In this document: one piece after another, positions 8,521 to 17,265 of the stretch
Layout of the letters: each line of letters begins with the position of its first letter
How positions within the stretch are numbered: position 1 is the stretch's first letter
Position numbers and translations under genes: made by a program
Assembly: GCA_963835935.1 (NCBI GenBank)
Contig: CAWIHK010000001.1
Location: forward strand, 1,674,001-1,738,000
Length of the DNA stretch: 64,000 nt
Direction: 5' to 3'
Source of the DNA: CAWIHK01 sp963835935
GTDB taxonomy: Bacteria; Bacteroidota; Ignavibacteria; UBA10030; CAVZMI01
Notes under the pieces: model-generated
Databases searched by the model: none
Told to the model about the DNA's origin: nothing
Seen by the model: the letters and a program-made list of their open reading frames with translations, nothing else

Positions 8521-9029
8521 TTAAGATAACTTAACACATTACGTTTCTTGTGAACTGTGCAGCGTTGGACATGTGTGTCTGTTCCAAGTATATCAATGAC
8601 AGCTCGCCGCAAGGCTTTCGATCCGTCCATCACTACCAAATATAATTGCTCTGTGTGTAATCCACGATCTATCAAATTTTCCAACAAACCTTTCGCTATC
8701 GTCGTATTTTCTGCCGATCCCTCCCATACCCCAAGAACATGCTTAATCCCTTTAGTATCAATTCCTAACGCGATCACTACTGTATAATCACCAATGTGTA
8801 TTCCATCGATCATCAACACTGCCAACTCTAATTCTTCCAGCCGTCGTTCAAACATTTCTTTTATCTTTTGAGCCGTTGCTGCAATCATTCTTCTGCTTAC
8901 ACTGCTCGAACTCGTTCCATACCCTTCTAGAAATTTACTCACTCCTTCTTCATACCTTCGTGTGCTAATGCCTCGAATCAAATCTCGATATGTCCTCTGA
9001 ATTAATTCTGCAGACTTACTAAATAAATG
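8505..9029 (-). mobile_element. IS256/Mutator-family insertion remnant
   Basis: About 525 bases of foreign sequence interrupt the DUF362 gene. The segment contains only the middle of a Mutator-type transposase. The pentamer TATGC occurs at both junctions (8500-8504 and 9030-9034), in the same codon position on each side, consistent with a decayed target duplication. No terminal inverted repeats are evident, so the element is a deletion derivative and cannot move by itself. Confidence 0.65.
8508..8981 (-). pseudogene. IS256-family transposase, internal fragment
   Basis: The minus frame encodes a central transposase stretch: RGISTRRYEEGVSKFLEGYG, SSSSVSRRMIAA, MIDGIHIGDYTVVIALGID, GVWEGSAENT, VVMDGSKALRRAV and VQRCTVHKKRNVLSYL. 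The DGIHI aspartate and the VMDGSK aspartate correspond to two catalytic acidic residues of the family. The similarity ends at 8523; the C-terminal third, with the catalytic glutamate, is gone. Similarity also extends upstream of 8981 to about 9020 (KSAELIQRTYRDLI). It cannot be a working transposase. Confidence 0.85.
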
Positions 9030-9587
9030 TATGCTTATTATTCTAATTTCACTGCGCCGCAGGCCAAGATTACTTCATACCAACATTCCGGCGATACATT
9101 GTACCTGCAGCTCAACGTTAATTCGAACGTAGTTAAGGTTGAAGTGGAAGTAAATGATGCACTCCTTGCACCTATCTATATAAATAATTTCGATAATCTG
9201 AAAATATATCTTTCGGCATCGGTAACCGATCTTAGCAACGTAAAAATTTATATCTATGATCATTATTTGAACTGTTCCGTTCTTCCGCTTTCATCCACCG
9301 GCGTCGGAGCCGCACATAGACCGAACTCCCCCTGCCTCACTCAAAATTATCCGAACCCATTTAATCCATCTACGATAATATCCTATTCGATTCCGCAGAA
9401 GTCGTTTGTATCCCTGGAAATCTTCGATGATTTAGGAAGAAAGATTCAAACCCTTGTGCATGAATCTCAGGAAGCCGGAGAATATCACGTACAATTCAAG
9501 GGAGATCGCCTTTCCAGTGGAATTTATTTTTTCAAATTACAGGCTGGCAACTTTGTTGATGTAAAAAAAAGTATCATTGTTAAATAA
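9027..9587 (+). pseudogene. detached C-terminus of the DUF362 protein with T9SS tail
   Basis: This frame has no signal peptide and no clear ribosome binding site. It encodes a beta-sandwich-like stretch (LYLQLNVNSNVVKVEVEVND, NVKIYIYDHYLNCS) and then a T9SS tail (QNYPNPFNPSTIISYSIP ending DVKKSIIVK). Joining codon TAT-GC at 8500 with TAT-GC at 9030 restores a continuous frame reading DQVKDHYAYYSNFTAP, so this is the lost end of the upstream DUF362 protein. It is probably not translated on its own. Confidence 0.7.
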
Positions 9588-9676
9588 GAATCTATTATTA
9601 ACAAAATTTGTATAGTGAATAAATAATGAAATACATCAAGATAATCGAACAATTCACAACAAGAAGGAAATCCAAA

Positions 9677-11458
9677 ATGAAATATCGAACGTACGTTATT
9701 TATCTTGCAAGTGTATTCTTGTATTTTAATTCCGCATTTTCACAAACTTTTACTTTAGCGCATGACAGCGTACAACGGGAATACCTCGTTCATGTACCAA
9801 CATCTTATGATGGTTCTGTTTCTGTGCCTTTGGTGGTAGCTTTGCATGGTATGGGTGATACACCCGTGAGAATTGAAAATATGTCCGGCTTAAGTAAAAA
9901 ATCGGATTCTGCTGGATTCATTGCTGTTTATCCTAAAGGAATTGCAACGGTTCCAAGTCTCGGTTCGTTTGGTTGGAACCAAGATACAACCGGTCTGGAT
10001 GATGTTGGATTTATTTCAGACATGCTGGATTCTTTATTCAAGAACTTTAAAATTGATACGTCCCGTGTTTATGTGACAGGTTTTTCTATCGGCGGAGGCA
10101 TGTGTTATCGATTAGCCCAGGCATTATCCAATCGAATTGCGGCGATTGCTCCTGTTTCTCCATTTTTTTCTAATAACTTTTCAAATCTTTTCCCCTCCAA
10201 ACCTGTTCCAATCATTCAATTTAAATCTCAGAATGATAGTTATAATATGATCTTTCCAATAATAAATTATTGGATAAATACAAATCGTTGTAAAATCACA
10301 TCGGATACAATCCTGAACCAACAGAATATTATTGGTGAAAAATGGGAATCTCAAGGGAATCAGGCTGAGATCGTTTTGTATTCGCCCGTTTCAGCAGGAC
10401 ATGTTTGGATGGTTCTCAGTAATGGTATTTCTGCCACAAATGCTATGTGGGATTTCTTTCAAACCCATACTATCTCTTCTTCCTCACCATTTGCTGCTAT
10501 CGCAACAATTAATTCACCGGCTAATGGAGACATCTTTGAAGCCCCTGCTCGTATTCAATTGAGTGCAGATGTTGCGGTTGTTTCCGGAACTGTTTCAAAA
10601 GTGGAATTTTATCAAAATGCTATTAAAATAGGTGAAGCTAATTCTGTTCCCTACAGCTATACATGGACAAGCGTTGACACTGGTAATTACAATATTACTA
10701 TAAAAGTTTTGGATGGATTGGGTAATGTAATGAATCCAACGCCAACTGTTGTAATTCGAGTGATTCCACCGAATATTGCTCATAATCAAATTGCGTATTC
10801 TTCGTCCCTTGAAAGCACGGATTATCCTGCTCAAAATGCTATTGATGGTAAAATGAGCACACGGTGGTCAAGCTTTTTTTCTGATCCTCAATGGCTCTGT
10901 ATCGATTTAGGATATACTACATCCATAAAAGGTGTTCATCTTTATTGGGAGGATGCGTATGGGAAAGCATATAAAATTCAGGTTTCTGCTGATTTAATAA
11001 ATTGGAGGGACGTGTATTCTACTACGATAGGAGATGGAGGAAAAGATTCAATTTCATTTGAGCCGGTAAGCGCGCGATTTGTCCGGATGTATGGCACACA
11101 ACGGGGAACTGCATTTGGATATTCGCTCTATGAATTTCGCATTGATACAGTTCAGTCAAACGGCGTCAAGGAAGCTCATGCCGGCTTTATACCAAAAGAA
11201 TTCGCTTTACACCAAAACTATCCCAATCCATTCAATCCATCTACGATAATATCCTATTCGATTCCGAAAAGGTCACTTGTGTCTTTGAAAATTATTGATG
11301 TCTTAGGAAGAGAGATTGAAAGTTTAGTGAATGAAGAACAGAATCCCGGAGAGTACCACATCCGATACGACGGGCATCAGCTCTCCAGTGGGATATATTT
11401 TTTAAAAATCGAAGCGGGAAATTTTGTTGATATAAAAAAATGTATGCTGATCAAATAG
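9677..11458 (+). CDS. secreted PHB-depolymerase/feruloyl-esterase-like hydrolase with Ig and F5/8C domains and T9SS tail
   Basis: The 593-residue protein is modular. A signal peptide ends at FNSAFSQ. An alpha/beta hydrolase of the LpqC/PHB-depolymerase type follows, with LVVALHGMGD and the nucleophile elbow GFSIGGG (serine in GFSIG), and SAGHVW carries the probable catalytic histidine. Then come an Ig-like domain (INSPANGDIFEAPARIQLSA), a discoidin F5/8C domain (QNAIDGKMSTRWSS, WLCIDLGY, RFVRMYG) and a T9SS tail ending DIKKCMLIK. Together this suggests a surface or secreted esterase that binds and deacylates polysaccharide or polyester. ATG 9677, preceded by AAGGAAATCCAAA, fits the signal peptide better than ATG 9626. 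Confidence 0.85.
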   Translation: MKYRTYVIYLASVFLYFNSAFSQTFTLAHDSVQREYLVHVPTSYDGSVSVPLVVALHGMGDTPVRIENMSGLSKKSDSAGFIAVYPKGIATVPSLGSFGWNQDTTGLDDVGFISDMLDSLFKNFKIDTSRVYVTGFSIGGGMCYRLAQALSNRIAAIAPVSPFFSNNFSNLFPSKPVPIIQFKSQNDSYNMIFPIINYWINTNRCKITSDTILNQQNIIGEKWESQGNQAEIVLYSPVSAGHVWMVLSNGISATNAMWDFFQTHTISSSSPFAAIATINSPANGDIFEAPARIQLSADVAVVSGTVSKVEFYQNAIKIGEANSVPYSYTWTSVDTGNYNITIKVLDGLGNVMNPTPTVVIRVIPPNIAHNQIAYSSSLESTDYPAQNAIDGKMSTRWSSFFSDPQWLCIDLGYTTSIKGVHLYWEDAYGKAYKIQVSADLINWRDVYSTTIGDGGKDSISFEPVSARFVRMYGTQRGTAFGYSLYEFRIDTVQSNGVKEAHAGFIPKEFALHQNYPNPFNPSTIISYSIPKRSLVSLKIIDVLGREIESLVNEEQNPGEYHIRYDGHQLSSGIYFLKIEAGNFVDIKKCMLIK

Positions 11459-11483
11459 TGTCAAACCATTAGGAACAATCAAA

Positions 11484-13424
11484 ATGAAAAATAAATTAGT
11501 ATTTCTTTATTGTATTATTTCTTTTTCTGTTCTCCATGCACAAAACCCAGAGTGGATAAATTATACTAATGGACTGACTGTTACTTCTACCGTTTTTGAA
11601 GGAGACAATATTTGGATTGGAACAGCTGGAGGTTTGGTTAAATTTAATAAAACATCAGGAGAGAATATTTTTTTTAACAGGGCTAATTCGGTCTTGCCTT
11701 CAAACCATATTACTTCAATAGCGATAGATGGTTCAGGGAATAAGTGGATTGGGACTAGTGATGGCGGTATAGCAAAATTTGACGATACAACCTGGACGGT
11801 TTATACCACATCAAATTCGGGCTTGTCCTCTAACCAGATCTCTTCAATTGCTATAGATGGTTCAGGGAATAAGTGGATCGGAACTGTATATGGCGGTATT
11901 GCAAAATTTGACGGCACAATCTGGACGATTTATACTGCTTCAAATTCTGACTTGCCTAATAAAACTGTTTTGTCAATAGCGATAGACAGTTCAGAGAATA
12001 AGTGGATTGGAACTAATAATGGCGGGATTGCGAAATTTGACGACACAACCTGGACGATTTATAATGCTTTAAAATCTGGTTTACCTAATAATGTTGTTTT
12101 TTCAATAGCAATAGACGGTTCAGGGAATAAGTGGATCGGGACTGGTAATGGACTTGCCAAATTTGATGGCACAACCTGGACGGTTTATACTACATCAAAT
12201 TCGGACTTACCTGACAAAAAAATCACTTCAATAGTAATTGATAGTTTGGGGAATAAGTGGATTGGGACTACTCCTTATTGGAGTGGTTCGGTTTATGCGG
12301 CTGGTGGATTGGCAAAATTCGATGGCACAACCTGGACGGTTTACAATACTTCAAATTCAAACTTGCCTAATAACGAGATTAATTCTATAGCGATAGACGA
12401 TTCAGGGAATAAATGGATTAGTACTGGTGGTGGACTTGCCAAATTTGACGGAACAACCTGGACGGTTTGTCCCACTTCAAATTCGAGCTTCCCATTTCCT
12501 ACTAACAATGTCTATTCAATAGCTATAGATGGTTCCGGGAATAAGTGGATTGGGGGTGGAGATATTATCGGACTTGCCAAATTTGACGGTACAACATGGA
12601 CGGTTTATACTACTTCAAATTTGGGTTTGTCTTATAATACTGTTTCCTCAGTAGCAATAGATGGTTCAGGGAATAAGTGGATTGGGACAACTAATGGCGG
12701 GATTGCCAAATTTGATGGCACAACCTGGACGGCTTATACCTCTTCAAATTCGGGCTTGCCTGATAACCGAATCACTACAATGACAATAGATAGTTTAGAT
12801 AATAAGTGGATTGGGACTGAATATAACGGGATTGTAAAATTTTACGGCACAACGTGGACGGTTTACAATACTTCAAATTCGGGCTTGCTTTCCAACACTA
12901 TTTTATCAATCTCAATAGACGGTTCAGGGAATAAATGGATCGCGACTGAATTTGGAGGACTTGCCAAATTTGATGGCACAACCTGGACGGTCTATAATGC
13001 TTCAAATTCAAGTTTACCTAATGACTACGTCGCTTCATTAGCAATAGACGGATCTGGGAATAAGTGGATTGGCACTGGGTATGATCCATTAAAGAATTTT
13101 GAACTATCAAAATTTGACGGCACTATCTGGACAATTTATACTCCGTCAAATTCGAATTTGCCTGCTCACCGAATTGATCAAATAGTAATAGACGATTCAG
13201 GAAGTATATGGATAGCGACTAGTGTTGGACTTGTCAAATTCGACGGCACAACATGGAATGTTTATACTACTTCAAATTCTGGTTTACCAAGTAATTCTGT
13301 CGCTTCAATAACAATAGACCCTTCAGGGAATAAGTGGATTGGGACTTATGGTGGCGGTTTAGCGGTTTATAAAGAAGGTGGTGTGGTTCGTGCAATAGAT
13401 GAACCGAAAAAAAAAAGTTCCTGA
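11484..13424 (+). CDS. secreted 14-blade two-component-regulator-propeller (Reg_prop) protein, tail out of frame
   Basis: A signal peptide (ending VLHAQ) is followed by 14 repeats of about 45 residues, each with the NKWIGT...GLAKFDGTTWTVYTTSNS pattern. These are Reg_prop propeller blades, and 14 fits two seven-bladed propellers. The usual sensor kinase domain is absent; the propellers stand alone as a secreted protein. At 13407-13416 a run of ten A puts the frame out of register, so it stops 7 residues later (KKKSS) instead of continuing into the T9SS tail at 13417-13686. Its paralogue at 15004-17227 reads EPKKKVPEAF at the same point in frame. Confidence 0.85.
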   Translation: MKNKLVFLYCIISFSVLHAQNPEWINYTNGLTVTSTVFEGDNIWIGTAGGLVKFNKTSGENIFFNRANSVLPSNHITSIAIDGSGNKWIGTSDGGIAKFDDTTWTVYTTSNSGLSSNQISSIAIDGSGNKWIGTVYGGIAKFDGTIWTIYTASNSDLPNKTVLSIAIDSSENKWIGTNNGGIAKFDDTTWTIYNALKSGLPNNVVFSIAIDGSGNKWIGTGNGLAKFDGTTWTVYTTSNSDLPDKKITSIVIDSLGNKWIGTTPYWSGSVYAAGGLAKFDGTTWTVYNTSNSNLPNNEINSIAIDDSGNKWISTGGGLAKFDGTTWTVCPTSNSSFPFPTNNVYSIAIDGSGNKWIGGGDIIGLAKFDGTTWTVYTTSNLGLSYNTVSSVAIDGSGNKWIGTTNGGIAKFDGTTWTAYTSSNSGLPDNRITTMTIDSLDNKWIGTEYNGIVKFYGTTWTVYNTSNSGLLSNTILSISIDGSGNKWIATEFGGLAKFDGTTWTVYNASNSSLPNDYVASLAIDGSGNKWIGTGYDPLKNFELSKFDGTIWTIYTPSNSNLPAHRIDQIVIDDSGSIWIATSVGLVKFDGTTWNVYTTSNSGLPSNSVASITIDPSGNKWIGTYGGGLAVYKEGGVVRAIDEPKKKSS

Positions 13425-13686
13425 CGTATTTACATTATTCCAAAATTATCCAAATCCATTCAATCCATCAACAACGATTTCATATTTAATTCCGAAGCGA
13501 TCGTTTGTGTCACTGAAGATATTCGATGTATTAGGAAGAGAGGTTGAATGTTTGGTGAATGGGAACCAGGAAGCGGGACAACATCAGGTGATCTTCACAG
13601 GCAATAACTTTTCCAGCGGTATTTATTTTTTCAAACTTCAGGCAGGTAATTTTGTGGATGTAAAAAAATGCGTATTAGTCAAATGA
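13399..13686 (+). CDS. T9SS sorting tail of the upstream propeller protein, in the -1 frame
   Basis: The frame encodes VPDVFTLFQNYPNPFNPSTT and the remaining T9SS type A tail ending DVKKCVLVK. It has no signal sequence or independent function. It continues the propeller protein if one A is removed from the A10 run at 13407-13416. The ATG at 13399 lies inside the upstream gene and is unlikely to be a start. The break is a real frameshift, slippage-dependent expression, or a sequencing error. Confidence 0.75.
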   Translation: MNRKKKVPDVFTLFQNYPNPFNPSTTISYLIPKRSFVSLKIFDVLGREVECLVNGNQEAGQHQVIFTGNNFSSGIYFFKLQAGNFVDVKKCVLVK

Positions 13687-13799
13687 ATCAGTGAATCCTT
13701 CAATTATTATAGTGAGGATAGATAAAAACAGAAAATGCTAGATTGATGCAGAGAAAATCGCTCATTGGAATGTATTCTAAAAAAAAGATAGGGGGCATT

Positions 13800-14978
13800 A
13801 TGAATAATCGTACAAAGTATTTCTTCATGCTGATAAGTATAATCTTTCTGAATAATTTAACAACAACGGCGGTTGCATCCTGGGTGGAAACACTCGATAT
13901 AAAAGTGGCTCAACAAACAAATACGGCCGGTTTTTTAGATAGCGATTATGGTATTACAGTAGGTAACAATGGAGCTATTTATCGAACGATTGACGGTGGG
14001 CAAGGTTGGGCCGCGGCTGAGAACTACTCGTGGTGTCTTTTTGGTTTAGATATTGTCGATGAGTCGATTGCATGGAGTTGTGGAAATGCTTGTAACGTTC
14101 GTGTCAGTACGGATGGGGGTTATTCATGGAACGAAGTAACAAATTATGGTGCGTATGAACCTAACCAATGTAGGTTTATTAGTTTTTTAGATGACAGAAT
14201 CGGATGGATTGCCAGCCCAATTCAACTTGGGTCAACAACTGATGGTGGTAATTCATGGATAGATATAAAATTACCGGATAGCATCAAGACTATTGTAGGC
14301 ATGACACTCCTAAAAACCGGGCAGGGGTATTTCCTCGATTCGGATTGCAATTTGTATATTACTAAAGATGGAGGAAATCACTGGCTCAATCGCGATTTAG
14401 GATCTTTTAAGAAAAATGGAATAAAATTACCAAGTGGCTGGGCACCAAGTACTGCAATGCGTTTTTCTGATTCTGATCACGGACTTGTTGTTGTAATTTA
14501 CACTAATAAAACAACAGCAAAAAACGAGGTATGGGCATTACGAACTGCTGATTGCGGGCAAACATGGTCAGAGGAATTAATAGTAGAAACTTCAGGTGCA
14601 TTGCACCTTTCACACGATGAGAAAATATTAACTATTTATACTCCGGGACGAATCAGAGTATTTACAGATGAAGTAACGGCTGTATCGGATAAATCAAATC
14701 ACTCTTCTCCTCCCAAGAATTTTTTGTTGGAACAAAATTATCCAAATCCATTTAATCCATCAACAACAATTTCATATTCGATTCCAAAAAAATCTTTTGT
14801 GTCCCTGGAAATCTTCGATGTTTTAGGAAAAGGGATACAAAGCCTTGTACATGAAAGTCAGGAAGCTGGAGAATATCACATACAATTCAAGGGAGATCAC
14901 CTTTCCAGCGGGATTTATTTCTACGAACTATACGCAGGCAGTTTTCGCGACGTTAAAAAACTGATGCTGATTAAATAA
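13800..14978 (+). CDS. secreted BNR/YCF48-like propeller protein with T9SS tail
   Basis: The 392-residue product has a signal peptide (MNNRTKYFFMLISIIFLNNL...VAS) and repeated BNR/Asp-box-like units: TIDGGQGW, STDGGYSWNEV, TTDGGNSWIDI, TKDGGNHW and TADCGQTWSEE. These mark a sialidase-like or YCF48-like beta-propeller without evident catalytic residues. A T9SS tail (QNYPNPFNPSTTISYSIP ending VKKLMLIK) closes it. ATG 13800 after GATAGGGGG is chosen over the TTG/ATG at 13743-13748, because it starts the signal peptide cleanly. It sits between two propeller paralogues. Confidence 0.82.
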   Translation: MNNRTKYFFMLISIIFLNNLTTTAVASWVETLDIKVAQQTNTAGFLDSDYGITVGNNGAIYRTIDGGQGWAAAENYSWCLFGLDIVDESIAWSCGNACNVRVSTDGGYSWNEVTNYGAYEPNQCRFISFLDDRIGWIASPIQLGSTTDGGNSWIDIKLPDSIKTIVGMTLLKTGQGYFLDSDCNLYITKDGGNHWLNRDLGSFKKNGIKLPSGWAPSTAMRFSDSDHGLVVVIYTNKTTAKNEVWALRTADCGQTWSEELIVETSGALHLSHDEKILTIYTPGRIRVFTDEVTAVSDKSNHSSPPKNFLLEQNYPNPFNPSTTISYSIPKKSFVSLEIFDVLGKGIQSLVHESQEAGEYHIQFKGDHLSSGIYFYELYAGSFRDVKKLMLIK

Positions 14979-15003
14979 CGTCCAGCTATTAGGAACAACC
15001 AAA

Positions 15004-15207
15004 ATGAAAAAAATATTCGCTTTTTGTCATTGTATATTTTTCTTTTCTATTCTCTATGCACAAAATCCCGAGTGGATAAATTATACTAACGGCCAAACTG
15101 TTACTTCCATCGCTCTTCAAGGAGATGACATTTGGATTGGAACGACAGGGGGTTTGGTTAAATACAATAAAACAAATGAGGGGAAAACCTTTTTTTTACA
15201 GGTGTAA
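15004..15207 (+). CDS. N-terminal piece of second propeller protein (signal peptide and first blade)
   Basis: This frame encodes a signal peptide (ending ILYAQ) and the first blade (DDIWIGTTGGLVKYNKT), matching the start of the 11484 paralogue. The frame runs into a stop at 15205, just after a T8 run (15190-15197). Removing one T leads straight into the long frame that ends at 17227. The leader TTAGGAACAACCAAAATG is nearly identical to that of the paralogue, so this is the genuine start of the gene. Confidence 0.75.
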   Translation: MKKIFAFCHCIFFFSILYAQNPEWINYTNGQTVTSIALQGDDIWIGTTGGLVKYNKTNEGKTFFLQV

Positions 15208-17227
15208 TTCCGGATTACCTTCGAACCTTATTACTTCAATAGCGATAGACGGTTCCGGGAATAAATGGATCGGAACTTATAATGGACTTGCCAAATTTGA
15301 TGGTACAACCTGGACTGTTTATACTACTTCAAATTCGGGCCTGTCAGCTGATCACATTACTTCAATAGCAATCGATGGCGCCGGAAATAAGTGGATCGGG
15401 ACAATTAACGGCGGGGTAGTTAAATTTGACAGTATAGCATGGACGGTCTATACTCTTGCAAATTTTGGTTTGCCTCAAAATAATGTTTTATCACTCGCAA
15501 TAGACGGAGCAGGAAATATATGGATCGGGACTGGGACCAACGGGATTGTTAAATTTGACGGAAAAAACTGGACGGTTTACAATCCCCGAAATTCCGGTTT
15601 GCCGAATCAAACAATCTGGTCAATAATGATAGATAGTGCAGATAATGAGTGGATCGGGACTAGTAACGGACTTGCCAAATTCGATGGTACACTCTGGACA
15701 GTTTATACTACTTTGAACTCCGGTTTGCCTGACAACCACATTACTTCAATAATATTGGACGACAAAGCGAATAGGTGGATAGGTACTTCTAATGGACTCA
15801 CTAAATTTGACGGTACAAACTGGGCGGTTTATACTACCGCAAATTCGAGTTTGCCTGATAACCGCATTACTTCAATCGTAATAGATGACACAGGAAATAA
15901 ATGGATTGGAACGGCAAATGGACTTATTAAATTTGACGGCGCAACTTGGACCGGTTATACTACCTCAAATTCAGGCTTGCCTTTTCCAACTAACAATATC
16001 TCGGCAATAGCGATTGATGCCTCAGGGAATAAATGGATCACGGCTGAGGATAGTATCGGCCTTGCTAAATTTGATGGCTCAACCTGGACCGTTTACCATC
16101 TAACAAATTTCGGCCGTACGGATAATGATGTTTCATCAATAGCAATAGATGCGTTAGGGAATAAATGGATCGGAACAACTAATGGCGGAATTGCCAAATT
16201 TGACGGTACTGGCTGGACGTATTATACAACTTCAAATTCAGGCATCCCCTCTAACAATATTTGTTTTCTTTTAATAGATCGTTCAGGAAATAAGTGGATG
16301 GGGACCGAGTACAATGCCGTTGCCAAATTTAACGACACAACCTGGACATTATATAATAAATCAAATTCCGGATTGCTGAATGATGAAACTATTTCAGGAG
16401 GGATGGATAGTTTGGGGAATAAATGGATCGGGTCCGAATTTGGCGGGGTTGCCAAATTTGACGGCGCGAGCTGGACGGTTTATACTACTTCGAATTCCGG
16501 ATTGCCCAATAACTATATCACCTCAATAGCTATAGATCGATCGGGGAACAAGTGGATTGGAACCTATGATATGTTAGGCAATTATAAACTTGCTAAATTT
16601 GACGACACGAGCTGGACGGTTTATACTCCTTCAAATTCCGGCTTGCCTAATGAGCGTATTAATTCGATTGTGTTCGATAGTCTTGGGAATAAATGGATCG
16701 GAACTTATGGCGGCGGTTTTACCAAATTTGACGGTACTACCTGGACAAATTTTACGATGTCAAATTCGAACCTTCCTGAGGATAATGTAGGTTTAATAGT
16801 AATGGACGGTTCAGGGAATAAATGGATTGGGACAGCCAAAGGCGGCTTGATAGTGTACAACGAAGGCGGTGTGGTCAGTGCAATAGATGAACCAAAGAAA
16901 AAAGTTCCTGAAGCATTTACAGTGTCCCAAAATTATCCAAATCCCTTCTCCGCCAAAGGCGGATCCGCCTCCGGCGGAAATCCATCCACAAACATTTCAT
17001 TTAGCATTCCAACAAAGTCGTTTGTGTCGCTCAAAATATTTGATGTTATAGGAAGAGAGGTAGCAACAATTGTCGCTGAAGAGTTATCTTCAGGCGATTA
17101 CACACGACGCTGGAACGCAGCACATATGGCGAGCGGAATTTATTTTTATCGGCTTGTGGCGAATGCCATCCCTTCGGGACAAACCTGTAAATTCACTGAA
17201 ACAAAAAAAATAATTTTGTTGAAATAA
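15125..17227 (+). CDS. second 14-blade Reg_prop propeller protein with T9SS tail (main part, frameshifted from its start)
   Basis: From about 15190 this frame holds blades 2-14 of a propeller protein colinear with the one at 11484: blade 7 has FPFPTNN in both, blade 10 EYN, blade 11 EFGG, and blade 12 a matching insertion. The first 22 residues (from ATG 15125) are an out-of-frame artefact of the piece at 15004-15207. The C-terminal T9SS tail is intact in frame but carries a 10-residue insertion, SAKGGSASGG, within the YPNPFNPST motif, encoded by two tandem small palindromes. A further insertion, NAIPSGQTC, lies near the end. It probably functions as a surface-displayed binding protein. Confidence 0.82.
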   Translation: MTFGLERQGVWLNTIKQMRGKPFFYRCNSGLPSNLITSIAIDGSGNKWIGTYNGLAKFDGTTWTVYTTSNSGLSADHITSIAIDGAGNKWIGTINGGVVKFDSIAWTVYTLANFGLPQNNVLSLAIDGAGNIWIGTGTNGIVKFDGKNWTVYNPRNSGLPNQTIWSIMIDSADNEWIGTSNGLAKFDGTLWTVYTTLNSGLPDNHITSIILDDKANRWIGTSNGLTKFDGTNWAVYTTANSSLPDNRITSIVIDDTGNKWIGTANGLIKFDGATWTGYTTSNSGLPFPTNNISAIAIDASGNKWITAEDSIGLAKFDGSTWTVYHLTNFGRTDNDVSSIAIDALGNKWIGTTNGGIAKFDGTGWTYYTTSNSGIPSNNICFLLIDRSGNKWMGTEYNAVAKFNDTTWTLYNKSNSGLLNDETISGGMDSLGNKWIGSEFGGVAKFDGASWTVYTTSNSGLPNNYITSIAIDRSGNKWIGTYDMLGNYKLAKFDDTSWTVYTPSNSGLPNERINSIVFDSLGNKWIGTYGGGFTKFDGTTWTNFTMSNSNLPEDNVGLIVMDGSGNKWIGTAKGGLIVYNEGGVVSAIDEPKKKVPEAFTVSQNYPNPFSAKGGSASGGNPSTNISFSIPTKSFVSLKIFDVIGREVATIVAEELSSGDYTRRWNAAHMASGIYFYRLVANAIPSGQTCKFTETKKIILLK
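16949..16978. repeat. 30-bp double palindrome inserted in a T9SS tail
   Basis: The sequence is TCCGCC-AAA-GGCGGA followed by TCCGCC-TCC-GGCGGA, two 15-base hairpins in tandem. It is exactly 30 bp, splits the conserved PFNPST coding motif between F and N, and keeps the frame. The five other T9SS tails here lack it. It looks like a small REP-like mobile palindrome. Confidence 0.7.
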
Positions 17228-17265
17228 ATAAAAAACATTTTGGAATAAGAAATAAGGAAGAAACT

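Noticed and set aside
8500..9040. Possible complete insertion sequence
   Set aside because: No terminal inverted repeats could be matched between the two ends and the transposase lacks both termini.
11700..13370. Regular direct DNA repeats of about 135 bases, at first glance like an array
   Set aside because: They are coding propeller blades, in frame and diverged; there are no spacers or cas genes.
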